From assembly GCF_004297405.1 (NCBI RefSeq), contig NZ_SCVC01000032.1, positions 186,001-250,000 of the forward strand: a stretch of DNA of 64,000 nucleotides, given 5' to 3'. Position numbers and translations under genes: made by a program. This document shows positions 17,457-27,478 of this stretch, one piece after another. A model generated the notes under the pieces. That model had not been told where the DNA came from. It saw only the letters and a list, made by a program, of their open reading frames with translations, and did not search any database. Origin of the DNA: Reyranella sp. (GTDB lineage: Bacteria; Pseudomonadota; Alphaproteobacteria; Reyranellales; Reyranellaceae). Numbering within the stretch: position 1 is the stretch's first letter; every line of letters begins with the position of its first letter.

Positions 17457-18004
17457 TCCATCGTGGACTCATGTTCTGGTCGGTCGCCGCCATCGCCACG
17501 GCCGTGGGCCTGTTCACCATCAAGTACAAGGTGCAGGACCTCGAGGAGCGCATCGACCGCACCAACCAGAAGATCATCGAGAGCCAGCAGGCCACGCATA
17601 TCCTGCGGGTCGAATGGGCTCATCTCAACGAGGCGGAGCGCATCGAGACGCTCGCCCTGAAACACCTCAAACTCGAGTCGGCCTCGGTCAAGCAGATGGT
17701 CCGGCTCGATCAACTCAAACCCGAATCTGTCCCCCCGCGGCGCGAAGCACCACTCCCTTCCCCCCCACGTACGGGCAACGACGTCCCCTCGTCGACTTTG
17801 CCCGGTGGTGCCCGCGTCGCAGCGGAGGCCGGCAGCCCCTCGCCGGCCTCCGCACCCCCTCCAGGGCGTTCATCCGGACCCACGACGCCCCCTCGACCGG
17901 CCCAGATCCAAGAGCCGGCAACCTCGGGTCCGGTTGGCGACGGCCAGAGCGTCGCAGTCTCTATCGATGAGATCCTCTCGCGAAACGAAGGGGGTCGCCG
18001 GTGA
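17453..18004 (+). CDS. ftsL: Cell division protein FtsL
   Basis: A 183-residue bitopic membrane protein of the FtsQLB divisome subcomplex. A short cytoplasmic N-terminus precedes one membrane helix (about residues 6-22, [17 protein letters not shown]). A periplasmic coiled coil follows ([29 protein letters not shown], to about residue 55). After the conserved [13 protein letters not shown] block comes a proline/serine-rich tail from about residue 85 that is predicted to be disordered and makes the protein longer than the roughly 110-residue E. coli form. Position between rsmH and ftsI supports the call, as FtsL sequences diverge strongly. Confidence 0.9.
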   Translation: MIHRGLMFWSVAAIATAVGLFTIKYKVQDLEERIDRTNQKIIESQQATHILRVEWAHLNEAERIETLALKHLKLESASVKQMVRLDQLKPESVPPRREAPLPSPPRTGNDVPSSTLPGGARVAAEAGSPSPASAPPPGRSSGPTTPPRPAQIQEPATSGPVGDGQSVAVSIDEILSRNEGGRR

Positions 18005-19869
18005 GACTGTGGCGCAGGTCTGCCTCGCCCGAACCGGCCGTCGCGCGCAGCGCGGCGGCCGGCGCGCGTTACGGGTCGCCGCAGGATCGTCTCAAGGGCG
18101 ATCTGCAGGAGACCGCTCGCCAGCGTCTGGTGATCGCCTCGGCGCTCTTCGCCGTGGCCTTCGCCGCCGTCGGCCTGCGCATGGGCTACGTGTCGCTGCT
18201 GCGCGATGGTGCGGAGCCGACGCAGCGCGTAGCTGCCCGCGGCGGTTCGATCCAGTCGGAGCGCGCCGATATCGTCGACCGCAACGGCGCCGTGCTGGCG
18301 ACGTCGGTGCCGGTCATGTCGGCCTTCGTCAATCCGCACCTCGTGATCGATCCGCTCGATGCCGCGCGCAAGATCGTGACGGCGCTGCCGGATCTCAAGT
18401 ACGAGGACGTCCGCGAGAAGCTCGAAGCCGACAAGACCTTCTTCTGGATCAAGCGGGGGCTCAGCCCGCGCGAGCATGATCGCGTCAACCGGCTCGGCAT
18501 TCCCGGTCTCGACTTCCAGGCCGAGGAACGGCGCATCTATCCGCAAGGCACGGCGGCGGCGCACATTCTGGGCTATGCCAGCGTCGACAATTCGGGCCTG
18601 GCCGGTGTCGAGCGCTACTTCGACCAGCAGCTTCAGAGCGGCGAGACGGTCCAGCTGTCGATCGACCTGCGCCTGCAGCGCATGGTCGAACGTGAACTTG
18701 CGCGCGGGATCCATAAATTCTCAGCGATCGGCGGCACCGCGATCGTGATGGATGCGACAAACGGCGAGATCCTCGCCATGGCCTCGGCGCCGACCTTCAA
18801 TCCCAACAGCACCAAGACACTGACCAACGAGGCGCTGTTCAATCGCGCTACCCTGGGCGTCTACGAGCAGGGTTCGACCTTCAAGATCTTCAATACCGCG
18901 ATGGCGCTCGACAGTGGCAAGGTGACGGTAGCCAGCGTCTTCGACGCCACGTCACCGATCAGGATCGACCGCTTCACGATCAACGACGATCATGCGCAGC
19001 GCCGGCCGATGAACGTGGCGGAAATCTTCAAGTTCTCGTCCAACATCGGCTCGGCCAAAATGGCGGTCGAGGTGATGGGGCCGGAGGGGCAGCGCGCCTT
19101 CTTGGACAAGATCGGCTTCCTGAGGCCACTCAACACGCAGCTTCCCGAAGTGGCCGCGCCGCTCTGGCCGCGCCACTGGATGAGGATCAACACCATGACC
19201 ATCGCTTTCGGTCACGGTATCTCGGTAACGCCGTTGCATCTCGTCACCGGTTCGGCAGCCATGGTGAATGGCGGCATTCTTTATCCGCCATCCCTGGTCA
19301 AGCGCACCGCGGCGAGCGACAAGGGTCGCCGCGTCATCCAGACCAAGACCTCGGTGAACATGCGCCAGCTCCTGCGCCTGAACGCCGTCGAGGGCACCGG
19401 CAAGAACGCCAACCTCCCGGGCTACGAGGTCGGCGGCAAGACAGGCACGGCCGAAAAGCCGGGCCGCGGCGGCTACCGTCAAAAAGCCCTGATCAGCTCG
19501 TTCGTGGGCATGTTTCCCATGAACGATCCCAAGTTCGTCATCCTCTATTCGCTCGATGAGCCCAAGGGCCTGCCCGAGACGGGTGGCTATGCGACGGCCG
19601 GCTGGGTCGCCGCACCCTCGGTGAAGGTGATCGTCGAGAATATCGCGTCGCTCTACGGCATCCTGCCGGGCGACCTGAAGGAAGGTTTGCCGCCGATCGA
19701 GATTGCCTCGACGCCGGTGCCTGCGACCGTCGCACCGCAACCGCAGCTCATGCCGGTCAGCGTTCGACGCAGTCCGGGCGACCATCGCAAGGCTTTGCCG
19801 GTTCGTCCGGCCCCTGGGCAGACGGCGGCAGCGCCCGGTCCAGGAGTGCGCGGCCTTGCGTCTGAGTGA
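18001..19869 (+). CDS. ftsI: Septal peptidoglycan transpeptidase (PBP3/FtsI)
   Basis: A 622-residue class B penicillin-binding protein that cross-links septal peptidoglycan together with FtsW. A single membrane helix (about residues 42-62) follows a basic N-terminus. The pedestal domain runs to about residue 230. The transpeptidase domain has the nucleophile Ser292 in STFK, the SSN motif at residues 346-348 and KTGTA starting at Lys480. The C-terminus beyond residue 570 is proline-rich and unconserved. The gene begins with a GTG overlapping the ftsL stop. Its last 14 bases overlap the probable murE start. Confidence 0.96.
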   Translation: MRLWRRSASPEPAVARSAAAGARYGSPQDRLKGDLQETARQRLVIASALFAVAFAAVGLRMGYVSLLRDGAEPTQRVAARGGSIQSERADIVDRNGAVLATSVPVMSAFVNPHLVIDPLDAARKIVTALPDLKYEDVREKLEADKTFFWIKRGLSPREHDRVNRLGIPGLDFQAEERRIYPQGTAAAHILGYASVDNSGLAGVERYFDQQLQSGETVQLSIDLRLQRMVERELARGIHKFSAIGGTAIVMDATNGEILAMASAPTFNPNSTKTLTNEALFNRATLGVYEQGSTFKIFNTAMALDSGKVTVASVFDATSPIRIDRFTINDDHAQRRPMNVAEIFKFSSNIGSAKMAVEVMGPEGQRAFLDKIGFLRPLNTQLPEVAAPLWPRHWMRINTMTIAFGHGISVTPLHLVTGSAAMVNGGILYPPSLVKRTAASDKGRRVIQTKTSVNMRQLLRLNAVEGTGKNANLPGYEVGGKTGTAEKPGRGGYRQKALISSFVGMFPMNDPKFVILYSLDEPKGLPETGGYATAGWVAAPSVKVIVENIASLYGILPGDLKEGLPPIEIASTPVPATVAPQPQLMPVSVRRSPGDHRKALPVRPAPGQTAAAPGPGVRGLASE

Positions 19870-21343
19870 ACTCATGCGCCGGAGCGCTGAGGGCACCGCA
19901 TCCTCTTCCGCGCTCCCGCGCGATCCCATCCTCTCCGGCCTGACGCTGGATTCACGCAAGGTCCGGCCCGGCTATCTTTTTGCGGCCCTTTCCGGTGCCA
20001 AGCAGGACGGCGCGGCCTTCGTCGCCGACGCGGTGAAGAAGGGCGCCGTCGCCATCCTCGCGGCGCCCGACGCAGCCTTACCGCCACTCGATCCCGGCAT
20101 CGTCGTTCTGCGTGATGCCAATCCGCGGCGACGCGTGGCGCTGATGGCGGCGGCCTTCGCGGGCCTGCAGCCCGACACCATCGCGGCCGTGACCGGCACC
20201 AACGGCAAATCTTCGACCGTTCATTTCGTGCGCCACATCTGGTCGACGCTGGGTTTCAACGCTGCGAGCGTCGGCACGCTCGGTATCGTCTCGCCGGGCC
20301 TGGTGCGCGACGGCGGCCTGACGACACCCGACCCGGTGCAACTCCACGAGGATATCGCCGCTCTTGCGCGGGAAGGTGTGACGCACCTTGCGATCGAGGC
20401 CTCGAGCCACGGTCTCGACCAGCACCGGCTCGATGGCCTTCGCCTGTCGGCTGCAGCCTTCACCAATCTCACGCACGAGCACCTCGACTACCACGTCTCG
20501 ATGGACGACTACTTCGCGGCCAAGGCCCGGCTGTTCGACACGCTGCTGCCGGCTGGTGGCACCGCCGTGGTCAATGCCGATAGCGATCGCGCCGACGCCC
20601 TTGCGGCGCTGTGCCAGCGTCGCGGCATCCGTTTCTGGACTTATGGCATCAAGGGCCGCGAGTTCCGTTTGCTTGCCGACGATCCGACGCCGACCGGACA
20701 GGTGCTTTGTGTCGAGGTGCTGGGCAAGCGCCACGAGATCGCACTGCCGCTGGTCGGTGGCTTCCAGGCCTCCAACGCGCTGGCGGCCCTCGGTCTCGTC
20801 GTCGCGACCGGCGGCGATCCCGACCGCGCCGTTACCGGCCTCACCAGCCTGACCGGTGCGCCGGGGCGGCTGCAGCTCGTTGCGCGGCATCGGTCGGGTG
20901 CGGCGGTCTATGTCGACTATGCGCACAAGCCGGAAGCGCTCGAGACGGTGCTGCGGACGCTGCGTCCCTTTGCGCGCGGCAAGCTCGTCGTGGTCTTCGG
21001 CTGCGGCGGTGATCGTGATCGCGGCAAGCGGCCGGTGATGGGCGAGATCGCGACGCGCCTGGCCGATCTCTCGATCGTCACCGACGACAATCCCCGTAGC
21101 GAGGAGCCCGAGGCGATTCGCGCCGAGATCCTGCGCGGCATTACGGCCGATCGGAAAAATTGGATCGAGGCCACGGACGGCCGGCACGCCGCCATCGAGG
21201 CCGGTATGGCTGCGCTCGCCGGTCCCGACGATCTGCTGCTGATCGCCGGCAAGGGCCACGAGACCGGCCAGACCATTAAAGGCGTTACGCATCACTTCGA
21301 CGATGCCGAGGTCGCGCGCGAGCTTGCGGGAGCCGCCGCATGA
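19856..21343 (+). CDS. murE: UDP-MurNAc-tripeptide ligase MurE
   Basis: ATP-dependent cytoplasmic ligase adding the third residue, presumably meso-diaminopimelate, to UDP-MurNAc-dipeptide. About 495 residues. The ATP loop is TGTNGKSSTVHF; EASSHGLDQHRLDG and THEHLDYHVSMDDYFAAKARLF are conserved; DNPRSEEPEAI matches the diaminopimelate-selecting DNPR motif. The start is assigned to TTG 19856 because AGGAG at 19842-19846 lies nine bases upstream, giving LRLSELM. ATG 19874 is an alternative. The frame extends further upstream only as a shadow of ftsI. It overlaps ftsI by 14 bases and murF by four. Confidence 0.95.
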   Translation: MRLSELMRRSAEGTASSSALPRDPILSGLTLDSRKVRPGYLFAALSGAKQDGAAFVADAVKKGAVAILAAPDAALPPLDPGIVVLRDANPRRRVALMAAAFAGLQPDTIAAVTGTNGKSSTVHFVRHIWSTLGFNAASVGTLGIVSPGLVRDGGLTTPDPVQLHEDIAALAREGVTHLAIEASSHGLDQHRLDGLRLSAAAFTNLTHEHLDYHVSMDDYFAAKARLFDTLLPAGGTAVVNADSDRADALAALCQRRGIRFWTYGIKGREFRLLADDPTPTGQVLCVEVLGKRHEIALPLVGGFQASNALAALGLVVATGGDPDRAVTGLTSLTGAPGRLQLVARHRSGAAVYVDYAHKPEALETVLRTLRPFARGKLVVVFGCGGDRDRGKRPVMGEIATRLADLSIVTDDNPRSEEPEAIRAEILRGITADRKNWIEATDGRHAAIEAGMAALAGPDDLLLIAGKGHETGQTIKGVTHHFDDAEVARELAGAAA

Positions 21344-22746
21344 CCGCGCTATGGACGTCCGATGAGGTGAAGGCGGCGCTGTCACCGATCTCGATGACCG
21401 CTCCCTTCGAGGCTGAGGGCGTCACCTTCGACAGTCGCGCGGTCGGCAAGGGCGATATCTTCTTCGCATTGAGTGGCGAGACGACCGACGGTCATGGTTT
21501 CGTCGCCGATGCCCTGACGCGTGGTGCCGCCGCTGCCGTCGTGTCGCGCGACGTCGAAGGCGCGCGCGGCACGTTGATCCGCGTTCCCGACACGATGAAG
21601 GCGCTGGTCGATCTCGGACGCTCCGCACGCGCCCGCAGCCAGGCGCGCATCGCGAGTGTCACCGGCTCGGTTGGCAAGACCAGCACTAAGGACGCGCTGC
21701 GCGCCATGCTGTCGGCGCAGGCGCCGACCTCGGCCAGCATCGCGAGCTACAACAACCATGTCGGTGTGCCGATCAGCCTGGCGCGTCTGCCGCGCGAGGC
21801 GCGCTACGGCGTCTTCGAAATCGGCATGAACCATCCCGGCGAGATCGAGCCGCTGGCCCGCCAGGTTCAGTCGCATGTCGGCGTCGTGACAAATGTGGGG
21901 CCAGTTCATATCGGCCACATGGGCAGCGAAGAGGCGATCGCCGACGAGAAGAGCTGCCTGTTCGCCGGTATGGCCGAAGGTGCAGTGGTCGTGCTCAATC
22001 GCGACAATCGCCACTACGCACGGCTGGCCGAAAACGCCCGCCATTTTGGTGTTTCCCGTGTCGTCACGTTCGGTCGCGACGAGGCTGCTGATGCGAGACT
22101 TGTCTCGTCCAATTTGCAGGATTCAGGAAGCGACCTTGTCGCCTTGATCCATGGCCAGCGGATCGAGTATCGGCTGGGCGCGGCGGGCGAGCACTGGGCG
22201 CTGAACAGCGTGGCGGCGCTCGCCGTCGTCGAGGCGTTGGGTGCAGATGTCGTGAAGGCCGCTGGAGTGCTGGCCGAGGTGAAAGCCTCGCCCGGTCGTG
22301 GCGCGCGACGTGTATTGAAGTTCGGAGCAGGCACGATCGAGCTGCTCGACGAGAGCTACAACGGCAACCCGGTGTCGATGCGCGCCATGTTGTCGGTGCT
22401 GTCGCGGACGGAGCCGAAAGCGGGCGGACGTCGCATGCTGGCGCTGGGCGACATGCGCGAGCTGGGCGACGAGGCCGATGCTCTGCATGCCGACCTCGCC
22501 GATGCCGTTGCGGCCAGCGGCGCCGCGCAGGTGTTCCTGTGCGGTCCGCATATGCAGGCGCTGTGGCAGAGGCTTGCGCCGGCGCAGCGCGGCGTGCACC
22601 GGCCGGACTCGGCGGCGCTGGCGGCAGAGTTCGCGGCGGCGTTGCGACCGGGCGATGTGGTGGCGGTGAAGGGGTCTCTGGGGTCGAAAATGAAAATCGT
22701 CGTGGATGCCGTTGTGGCGGCAAGCGGCGGCGAAGCGGGACGTTAA
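21340..22746 (+). CDS. murF: UDP-MurNAc-pentapeptide synthase (D-Ala-D-Ala adding)
   Basis: A 468-residue Mur ligase that attaches D-alanyl-D-alanine to UDP-MurNAc-tripeptide, completing the stem peptide in the cytoplasm. The N-terminal domain has [21 protein letters not shown]. The ATP loop is [14 protein letters not shown], and [38 protein letters not shown] and [17 protein letters not shown] are family blocks. Its ATG overlaps the murE stop and mraY begins two bases after its stop. Confidence 0.96.
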   Translation: MTALWTSDEVKAALSPISMTAPFEAEGVTFDSRAVGKGDIFFALSGETTDGHGFVADALTRGAAAAVVSRDVEGARGTLIRVPDTMKALVDLGRSARARSQARIASVTGSVGKTSTKDALRAMLSAQAPTSASIASYNNHVGVPISLARLPREARYGVFEIGMNHPGEIEPLARQVQSHVGVVTNVGPVHIGHMGSEEAIADEKSCLFAGMAEGAVVVLNRDNRHYARLAENARHFGVSRVVTFGRDEAADARLVSSNLQDSGSDLVALIHGQRIEYRLGAAGEHWALNSVAALAVVEALGADVVKAAGVLAEVKASPGRGARRVLKFGAGTIELLDESYNGNPVSMRAMLSVLSRTEPKAGGRRMLALGDMRELGDEADALHADLADAVAASGAAQVFLCGPHMQALWQRLAPAQRGVHRPDSAALAAEFAAALRPGDVVAVKGSLGSKMKIVVDAVVAASGGEAGR

Positions 22747-22748
22747 GA

Positions 22749-23840
22749 ATGTTTTACAATTTCCTCTATCCGCTGGCCGACGTATTCAGCCCCTTCAATC
22801 TCTTCAAGTATCTGACCTTTCGGTCGATCGCGGCCTTTCTGACGGCGCTGGTGTTGAGCTTTCTGATTGGCGGTCCGCTGATTCGCTGGCTGCGCAGCAA
22901 GCAGAAGCAGGGGCAGCCGATCCGCCACGACGGCCCGGCCAGCCACCTTGTGACCAAGAAGGGCACGCCGACCATGGGCGGGCTCCTGATCCTGATCACG
23001 CTGTCGGTCGCGACTCTGATGTGGGCGGACCTGACCAACCGCTATGTCTGGATCGTGCTGGGCGTCACGCTCGCTTTCGGTGCAGTCGGTTTCTGGGACG
23101 ATTTCCTCAAGGTCACCAAGCGCAATCCCAAGGGCGTGCCGGGCAAGCTGAAGCTGGCTCTTTCCGTCGTGGCATCGGGTATTGCGGTCTACCTGGTGGC
23201 GCAGGCTTCGCCGACGCCGCTGCGCTACATGCTGGCGGTGCCGTTCCTGAAGGATCTGTTGATCCCGCTCGGCGTCGTTGGTTTCGTGGCCTTCGGTGTC
23301 CTGGTGATCGCCGGGGCCTCCAATGCCGTCAACCTCACCGACGGCCTTGACGGGCTGGCGATCGGCCCGGTCATCATGGCCTCGGCGGTGTTCGGCCTGA
23401 TTGCCTATGTGGTCGGCAATACGATCCTCACCAACTACCTCTACCTGCACCACGTTCCACGCTCCGGCGAGCTGGCCGTGCTGCTGGCGGCGCTGGTCGG
23501 TGCGGGTCTCGGCTTCCTGTGGTTCAACGCCCCGCCGGCCATGGTCTTCATGGGCGATACCGGTTCGCTCGCCATCGGCGGCGCGTTGGGCGCAGTGGCC
23601 GTCGTCACCAAGCACGAGATCGTGCTCGCCATCGTCGGCGGCCTGTTCGTGCTGGAAACCGTTTCAGTGATCGTGCAGGTCCTGTCCTACAAGTGGACCG
23701 GCCGCCGCGTCTTCCGCATGGCGCCGCTGCATCATCACTTCGAACAGAAGGGGTGGGCGGAGCCTACCATCGTCTTTCGCTTCTGGATCATCGCCGCCAT
23801 CCTGGCGATGGCCGGCCTGGCCACCCTGAAGCTGAGGTGA
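22749..23840 (+). CDS. mraY: Phospho-MurNAc-pentapeptide translocase MraY
   Basis: A 363-residue polytopic inner-membrane enzyme that transfers phospho-MurNAc-pentapeptide to undecaprenyl phosphate, making lipid I. It has about ten membrane helices. The conserved TMGGLLIL segment, the aspartate motif [39 protein letters not shown], and the [23 protein letters not shown] loop near the C-terminus are all present. ATG 22749 gives the standard N-terminus [13 protein letters not shown]; the frame open from 22539 is a shadow over murF. Confidence 0.97.
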   Translation: MFYNFLYPLADVFSPFNLFKYLTFRSIAAFLTALVLSFLIGGPLIRWLRSKQKQGQPIRHDGPASHLVTKKGTPTMGGLLILITLSVATLMWADLTNRYVWIVLGVTLAFGAVGFWDDFLKVTKRNPKGVPGKLKLALSVVASGIAVYLVAQASPTPLRYMLAVPFLKDLLIPLGVVGFVAFGVLVIAGASNAVNLTDGLDGLAIGPVIMASAVFGLIAYVVGNTILTNYLYLHHVPRSGELAVLLAALVGAGLGFLWFNAPPAMVFMGDTGSLAIGGALGAVAVVTKHEIVLAIVGGLFVLETVSVIVQVLSYKWTGRRVFRMAPLHHHFEQKGWAEPTIVFRFWIIAAILAMAGLATLKLR

Positions 23841-23844
23841 GCGG

Positions 23845-25233
23845 ATGATCGATCTCGCCGTCCTCAAGGGTTCGTCGTTCGTTGTGCTGGGGCTCGCGCG
23901 CTCCGGCCTGGCGACGGTGCGCGCCCTAACGGCGGCCGGGATCGATTGCATCGCCTGGGACGACAATGCGTTGTCGCGCGACGAGGCGGCAAAGGCAGGC
24001 GCCCGCGTCGCCGAGCTGTCGACCGTCGACTGGTCGGGCGTCACGGCCCTGGTGATGAGCCCGGGCATTCCCAACCGTTTGCCTGAGCCACACCCGGCGG
24101 CGGTCGCTGCGCGTGCCGCCGGCAAGTCCATCATCTGCGACGTCGAGCTGCTGGCGCGTGCCCAGCCCGAAGCGCGGTTCGTGGCCATTACCGGCACCAA
24201 TGGCAAGTCGACGACGACAGCGCTGATCGGCCACATCCTCCAGGATGCCGGCCTGCGCTGCGAGGTCGGCGGCAATATCGGCCGCGGCGCCCTCGATCTC
24301 GCGCCCCTCGGTGAAGGCGGCATTTACGTTCTCGAACTGTCGTCCTACCAGCTCGAGCTGCTGCAGACCTTCCGCGCCAATGTCGCGATTTGGCTGAACA
24401 TCACGCCGGACCATATCGACCGTCACGGCGATCTGGCGGGCTATGTCGCCGCCAAGAAGAACATCTTTGCCCGCCAGCGCGCCGGCGACTGCGCGGTGAT
24501 CGGCACCGAAGACGAACCGTCTCGCACGGTCGAACGCGAGATGGCGGCGCGCACCGGGATCGCCTGCGTGCCGGTGGCGCTTGACCGGCCGGTTGCCGGC
24601 GGCGTGTCCTATCGTGCGGGCATGCTGGTCGATGCCGATGGCTACACCGTCGACTTCTCGGACGTGCCGACCCTGCCGGGCGATCACAATGCCCAGAACG
24701 CAGCCTGCGCCTGGGCGACCTGCCGCTGGCTCGACGTGCCGCGCGAGTGGATTGTGAACGGCCTCAAGAGCTACGACGGCCTGCCGCATCGTCAGGAGCG
24801 CGTCGCGGCCGTCGGCCGTGTCGTCTATGTCAACGACAGCAAGGCGACCAACGCCGATGCGACGGCCCGGGCGCTGTCGTCCTATCGCGACATCTACTGG
24901 ATCCTGGGCGGCCAGGCGAAGGAGGGCGGCGTGGCGCCGCTCGCGCCCTGGTTCGACCGCATCCGTCACGCGTTTCTGATCGGCGAGGCCACCGAGCTCT
25001 TTGCCGGTCAGCTCGATGGCAAGGTTTCCTACAGCCGCTGCGGCGATCTCAAGTCGGCGCTCGATGCGGCCCATGCTTTGGCGCAACGCGAGGCGACCGG
25101 CCCTGCCGTGGTGCTGCTGTCGCCGGCCTGCGCCTCGTGGGACCAGTGGAAGAGTTACGAGCATCGTGGCGATGCGTTCCGCGCCATGGCGCGGGCGCTG
25201 CCCGGTGCCGAGAGTTTGGGGAGGGCGGCGTGA
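23845..25233 (+). CDS. murD: UDP-MurNAc-L-alanine:D-glutamate ligase
   Basis: A 462-residue cytoplasmic Mur ligase adding D-glutamate to UDP-MurNAc-L-alanine. It starts with the dinucleotide-like VVLGLARSGLATVRAL. The ATP loop is ITGTNGKSTTTALIGHIL (about residues 116-133). ELSSYQLELLQTF, NITPDHIDRHGDLAGYVAAKKNIF, GLPHRQERV and VNDSKATNADAT are conserved blocks, and LLSPACASWDQWKSYEHRGDAF closes the protein. It starts four bases after mraY. Its stop is embedded in the ftsW GTG start (GTGA). Confidence 0.97.
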   Translation: MIDLAVLKGSSFVVLGLARSGLATVRALTAAGIDCIAWDDNALSRDEAAKAGARVAELSTVDWSGVTALVMSPGIPNRLPEPHPAAVAARAAGKSIICDVELLARAQPEARFVAITGTNGKSTTTALIGHILQDAGLRCEVGGNIGRGALDLAPLGEGGIYVLELSSYQLELLQTFRANVAIWLNITPDHIDRHGDLAGYVAAKKNIFARQRAGDCAVIGTEDEPSRTVEREMAARTGIACVPVALDRPVAGGVSYRAGMLVDADGYTVDFSDVPTLPGDHNAQNAACAWATCRWLDVPREWIVNGLKSYDGLPHRQERVAAVGRVVYVNDSKATNADATARALSSYRDIYWILGGQAKEGGVAPLAPWFDRIRHAFLIGEATELFAGQLDGKVSYSRCGDLKSALDAAHALAQREATGPAVVLLSPACASWDQWKSYEHRGDAFRAMARALPGAESLGRAA

Positions 25234-26357
25234 TCCAGGTTCCACGCGACGACCGGAGCGTTATCGGTCAATGGTGGTGGACCGTCGACCGCTGGTCGCT
25301 GGGCGCCGTCTTGGCGATCATGGCCTTCGGCGTGCTGCTGACCTTGGCGGCGTCGCCGCCCGCTGCCGAGCGTATCGGCGCCGACTCCTTCGTCTTCGCC
25401 AAACGTCAGTTCCTCTTCCTGCCGCTGGCGCTCATATTGATGCTGGCGATTTCGCTCGCCTCGCCACGACATGTGCGTCGGCTGGCATTGCTGGTGTTCT
25501 GCGGCAGCGTCGTGCTGCTCGCGGCGACCTTCGTCATCGGGATCGAGATCAAGGGTGCGCGGCGCTGGATCTCCGTGCCCGGCCTGTCGAGCCTGCAGCC
25601 GTCTGAATTCGTGAAGCCGAGCCTGGCGGTGATCTCCGCCTGGCTGCTGGCGCAGAGCCGGACGGAGCGGCGTGCGCCTGGTTATTTCCTCTGCACCTTG
25701 CTGGTCGGCGGCGTGCTGGCGCTGCTGGTGCTGCAGCCGGACCTCGGTATGAGCGTCGTCGTTGCAGCGGTGTGGGCGGCTCAGCTCTTCGTCGTCGGCC
25801 TGCCGATGTGGGTCGCAGGCTTCGGCGCCGTCGCCGGCGGAGCTGGCCTGGTCGGCGCCTACTTCATGTTCAGCCACGTCCGCAGCCGCTTCGATCGCTT
25901 TCTCGATCCAACGTCGGGCGACAACTATCAGGTCAACACCTCGCTCGAAGCCTTCATGAACGGCTCTCTGTTCGGCCGCGGCCCGGGCGAGGGCACGGTG
26001 AAGGCACAGCTTCCCGATGCGCACACCGACTTCGTGATGGCCGTCGCGGGCGAGGAGTTCGGCCTCGTCGTTTGCCTGCTGATCCTCTGCCTGTTCGCCT
26101 TCGTGACCCTGCGCTCGATGTCGCGTGCCTCCAAGGAAACGAGCCTGTTCATCACCCTGGCCGCGACGGGCCTCGCGGTGCAGTTCGGCCTGCAGGCGGC
26201 GATCAACATGGCCTCGACCATTCAGCTCATCCCTGCCAAGGGCATGACCTTGCCGTTCATCTCCTACGGCGGCTCGTCGGCGCTGGCGATGGCGATTTGC
26301 GTCGGCATGTTGCTGTCGCTGACCCGCGAACATGCCGGCCTCCGGGAGGCGGTGTGA
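25230..26357 (+). CDS. ftsW: Septal peptidoglycan glycosyltransferase FtsW
   Basis: A 375-residue SEDS-family polymerase with about ten membrane helices that builds septal glycan strands from lipid II with FtsI. Family blocks are GARRWISVPGLSSLQPSEFVKPSL, VLQPDLGMSVV (with the conserved aspartate), LPDAHTDFVMAVAGEEFGL and the C-terminal GMTLPFISYGGSSALAM. The GTG start at 25230 overlaps the murD stop and follows GGGGAGGG. The longer frame upstream is a shadow. The stop shares one base with the murG start (TGATG). Confidence 0.97.
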   Translation: MIQVPRDDRSVIGQWWWTVDRWSLGAVLAIMAFGVLLTLAASPPAAERIGADSFVFAKRQFLFLPLALILMLAISLASPRHVRRLALLVFCGSVVLLAATFVIGIEIKGARRWISVPGLSSLQPSEFVKPSLAVISAWLLAQSRTERRAPGYFLCTLLVGGVLALLVLQPDLGMSVVVAAVWAAQLFVVGLPMWVAGFGAVAGGAGLVGAYFMFSHVRSRFDRFLDPTSGDNYQVNTSLEAFMNGSLFGRGPGEGTVKAQLPDAHTDFVMAVAGEEFGLVVCLLILCLFAFVTLRSMSRASKETSLFITLAATGLAVQFGLQAAINMASTIQLIPAKGMTLPFISYGGSSALAMAICVGMLLSLTREHAGLREAV

Positions 26358-27478
26358 TGGCAGGAGTCGGCCCCGTCGTCCTCGCGACCGGTGGCACCGG
26401 CGGGCATGTGTTTCCCGCCGAGGCGCTGGCTGGCGAGCTCGAGGCGCGGGGCGTGCCGTTCACCCTGGTGACGGATTCGCGCGGCCGGCAGTGGCAGGGT
26501 GCGCTGTCGCGTCGGCCGATCCACTACATTCGTTCGGCCAGCCCGACCGGCTCCGTATCGAGCAAGGCGAAGGCGTTGTTCGCTCTGGCGCTCGGTCTGT
26601 TCGATGCCTGGCGCGTGCTGGGCCGCATCGCGCCGTCGGCGGTGGTCGGTTTCGGCGGCTATGCGTCGGTGCCGACCATGGTCGCCGCCCGCCTGCGTCG
26701 CTTGCCGGCGATGTTGCATGAGCAGAACGCCGTGCTGGGCAAGGCGAACCGCATGGTCCAGGGCAGCGCGGGGCTCATTGCGACATCGTTTGCACGCACG
26801 CGCTTCATCGCCGAGGGCGATACGCGGGCGCGGCTCGTCGGCAATCCGGTGCGTGAGCCGGTAAGGGCGCTGCGCACCTCGCCTTACCGCCCGCCGAACG
26901 ATGGCCGCATCATCGACGTGCTGGTGTTCGGCGGCAGCCAGGGCGCGGCCTCGTTCAGCCAGGTTGTTCCCCAGGCACTGCTCTCGCTGTCGCCGGCCCT
27001 GCGGCCGCGGCTCAGGGTCGTGCAGCAATGTCGCGCCGAGGATCTCGGCAGCGTGCGCAAGATCTACGCCAAGCACGGTGTTGTGGCGGAGCTGGCGCCG
27101 TTCTTCACCGACCTGCCGCAACGCATTGCCGCCGCGCATCTCGTGATCGGCCGTTCCGGTGCCTCGACCGTGGCCGAGCTGGCCACGATCGGCCGGCCGT
27201 CGATCCTGATTCCCTATCCTTACGCCGCCGACGATCACCAGACGGCGAACGCCCGTGCCTTCGAGGCGACGGGCGCCTGCATTGTCGTGCCGCATGCGTC
27301 GTTCGATGCGGCGACCCTGGCCGGCCACCTCACGACGCTGTTCGAGGCGCCGGAGCGGCTCGCCGCGATGGCCGCTGCCGCCCACGGCGCCGGCCGTCCC
27401 GACGCTGCCGCCCGGCTCGCCGATGTCGTGGCCGAGATCACTGGTCTTTCACTCCAGCCTTCAGGAGTTCCCGCATGA
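26357..27478 (+). CDS. murG: Lipid I to lipid II N-acetylglucosaminyltransferase MurG
   Basis: A 373-residue peripheral membrane glycosyltransferase that adds GlcNAc to lipid I. It shows the N-terminal glycine-rich loop [16 protein letters not shown] (about residues 9-24), [42 protein letters not shown] and the UDP-GlcNAc site [26 protein letters not shown]. The ATG at 26357 is shared with the ftsW stop. Its stop overlaps the murC start as ATGA. Confidence 0.97.
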   Translation: MAGVGPVVLATGGTGGHVFPAEALAGELEARGVPFTLVTDSRGRQWQGALSRRPIHYIRSASPTGSVSSKAKALFALALGLFDAWRVLGRIAPSAVVGFGGYASVPTMVAARLRRLPAMLHEQNAVLGKANRMVQGSAGLIATSFARTRFIAEGDTRARLVGNPVREPVRALRTSPYRPPNDGRIIDVLVFGGSQGAASFSQVVPQALLSLSPALRPRLRVVQQCRAEDLGSVRKIYAKHGVVAELAPFFTDLPQRIAAAHLVIGRSGASTVAELATIGRPSILIPYPYAADDHQTANARAFEATGACIVVPHASFDAATLAGHLTTLFEAPERLAAMAAAAHGAGRPDAAARLADVVAEITGLSLQPSGVPA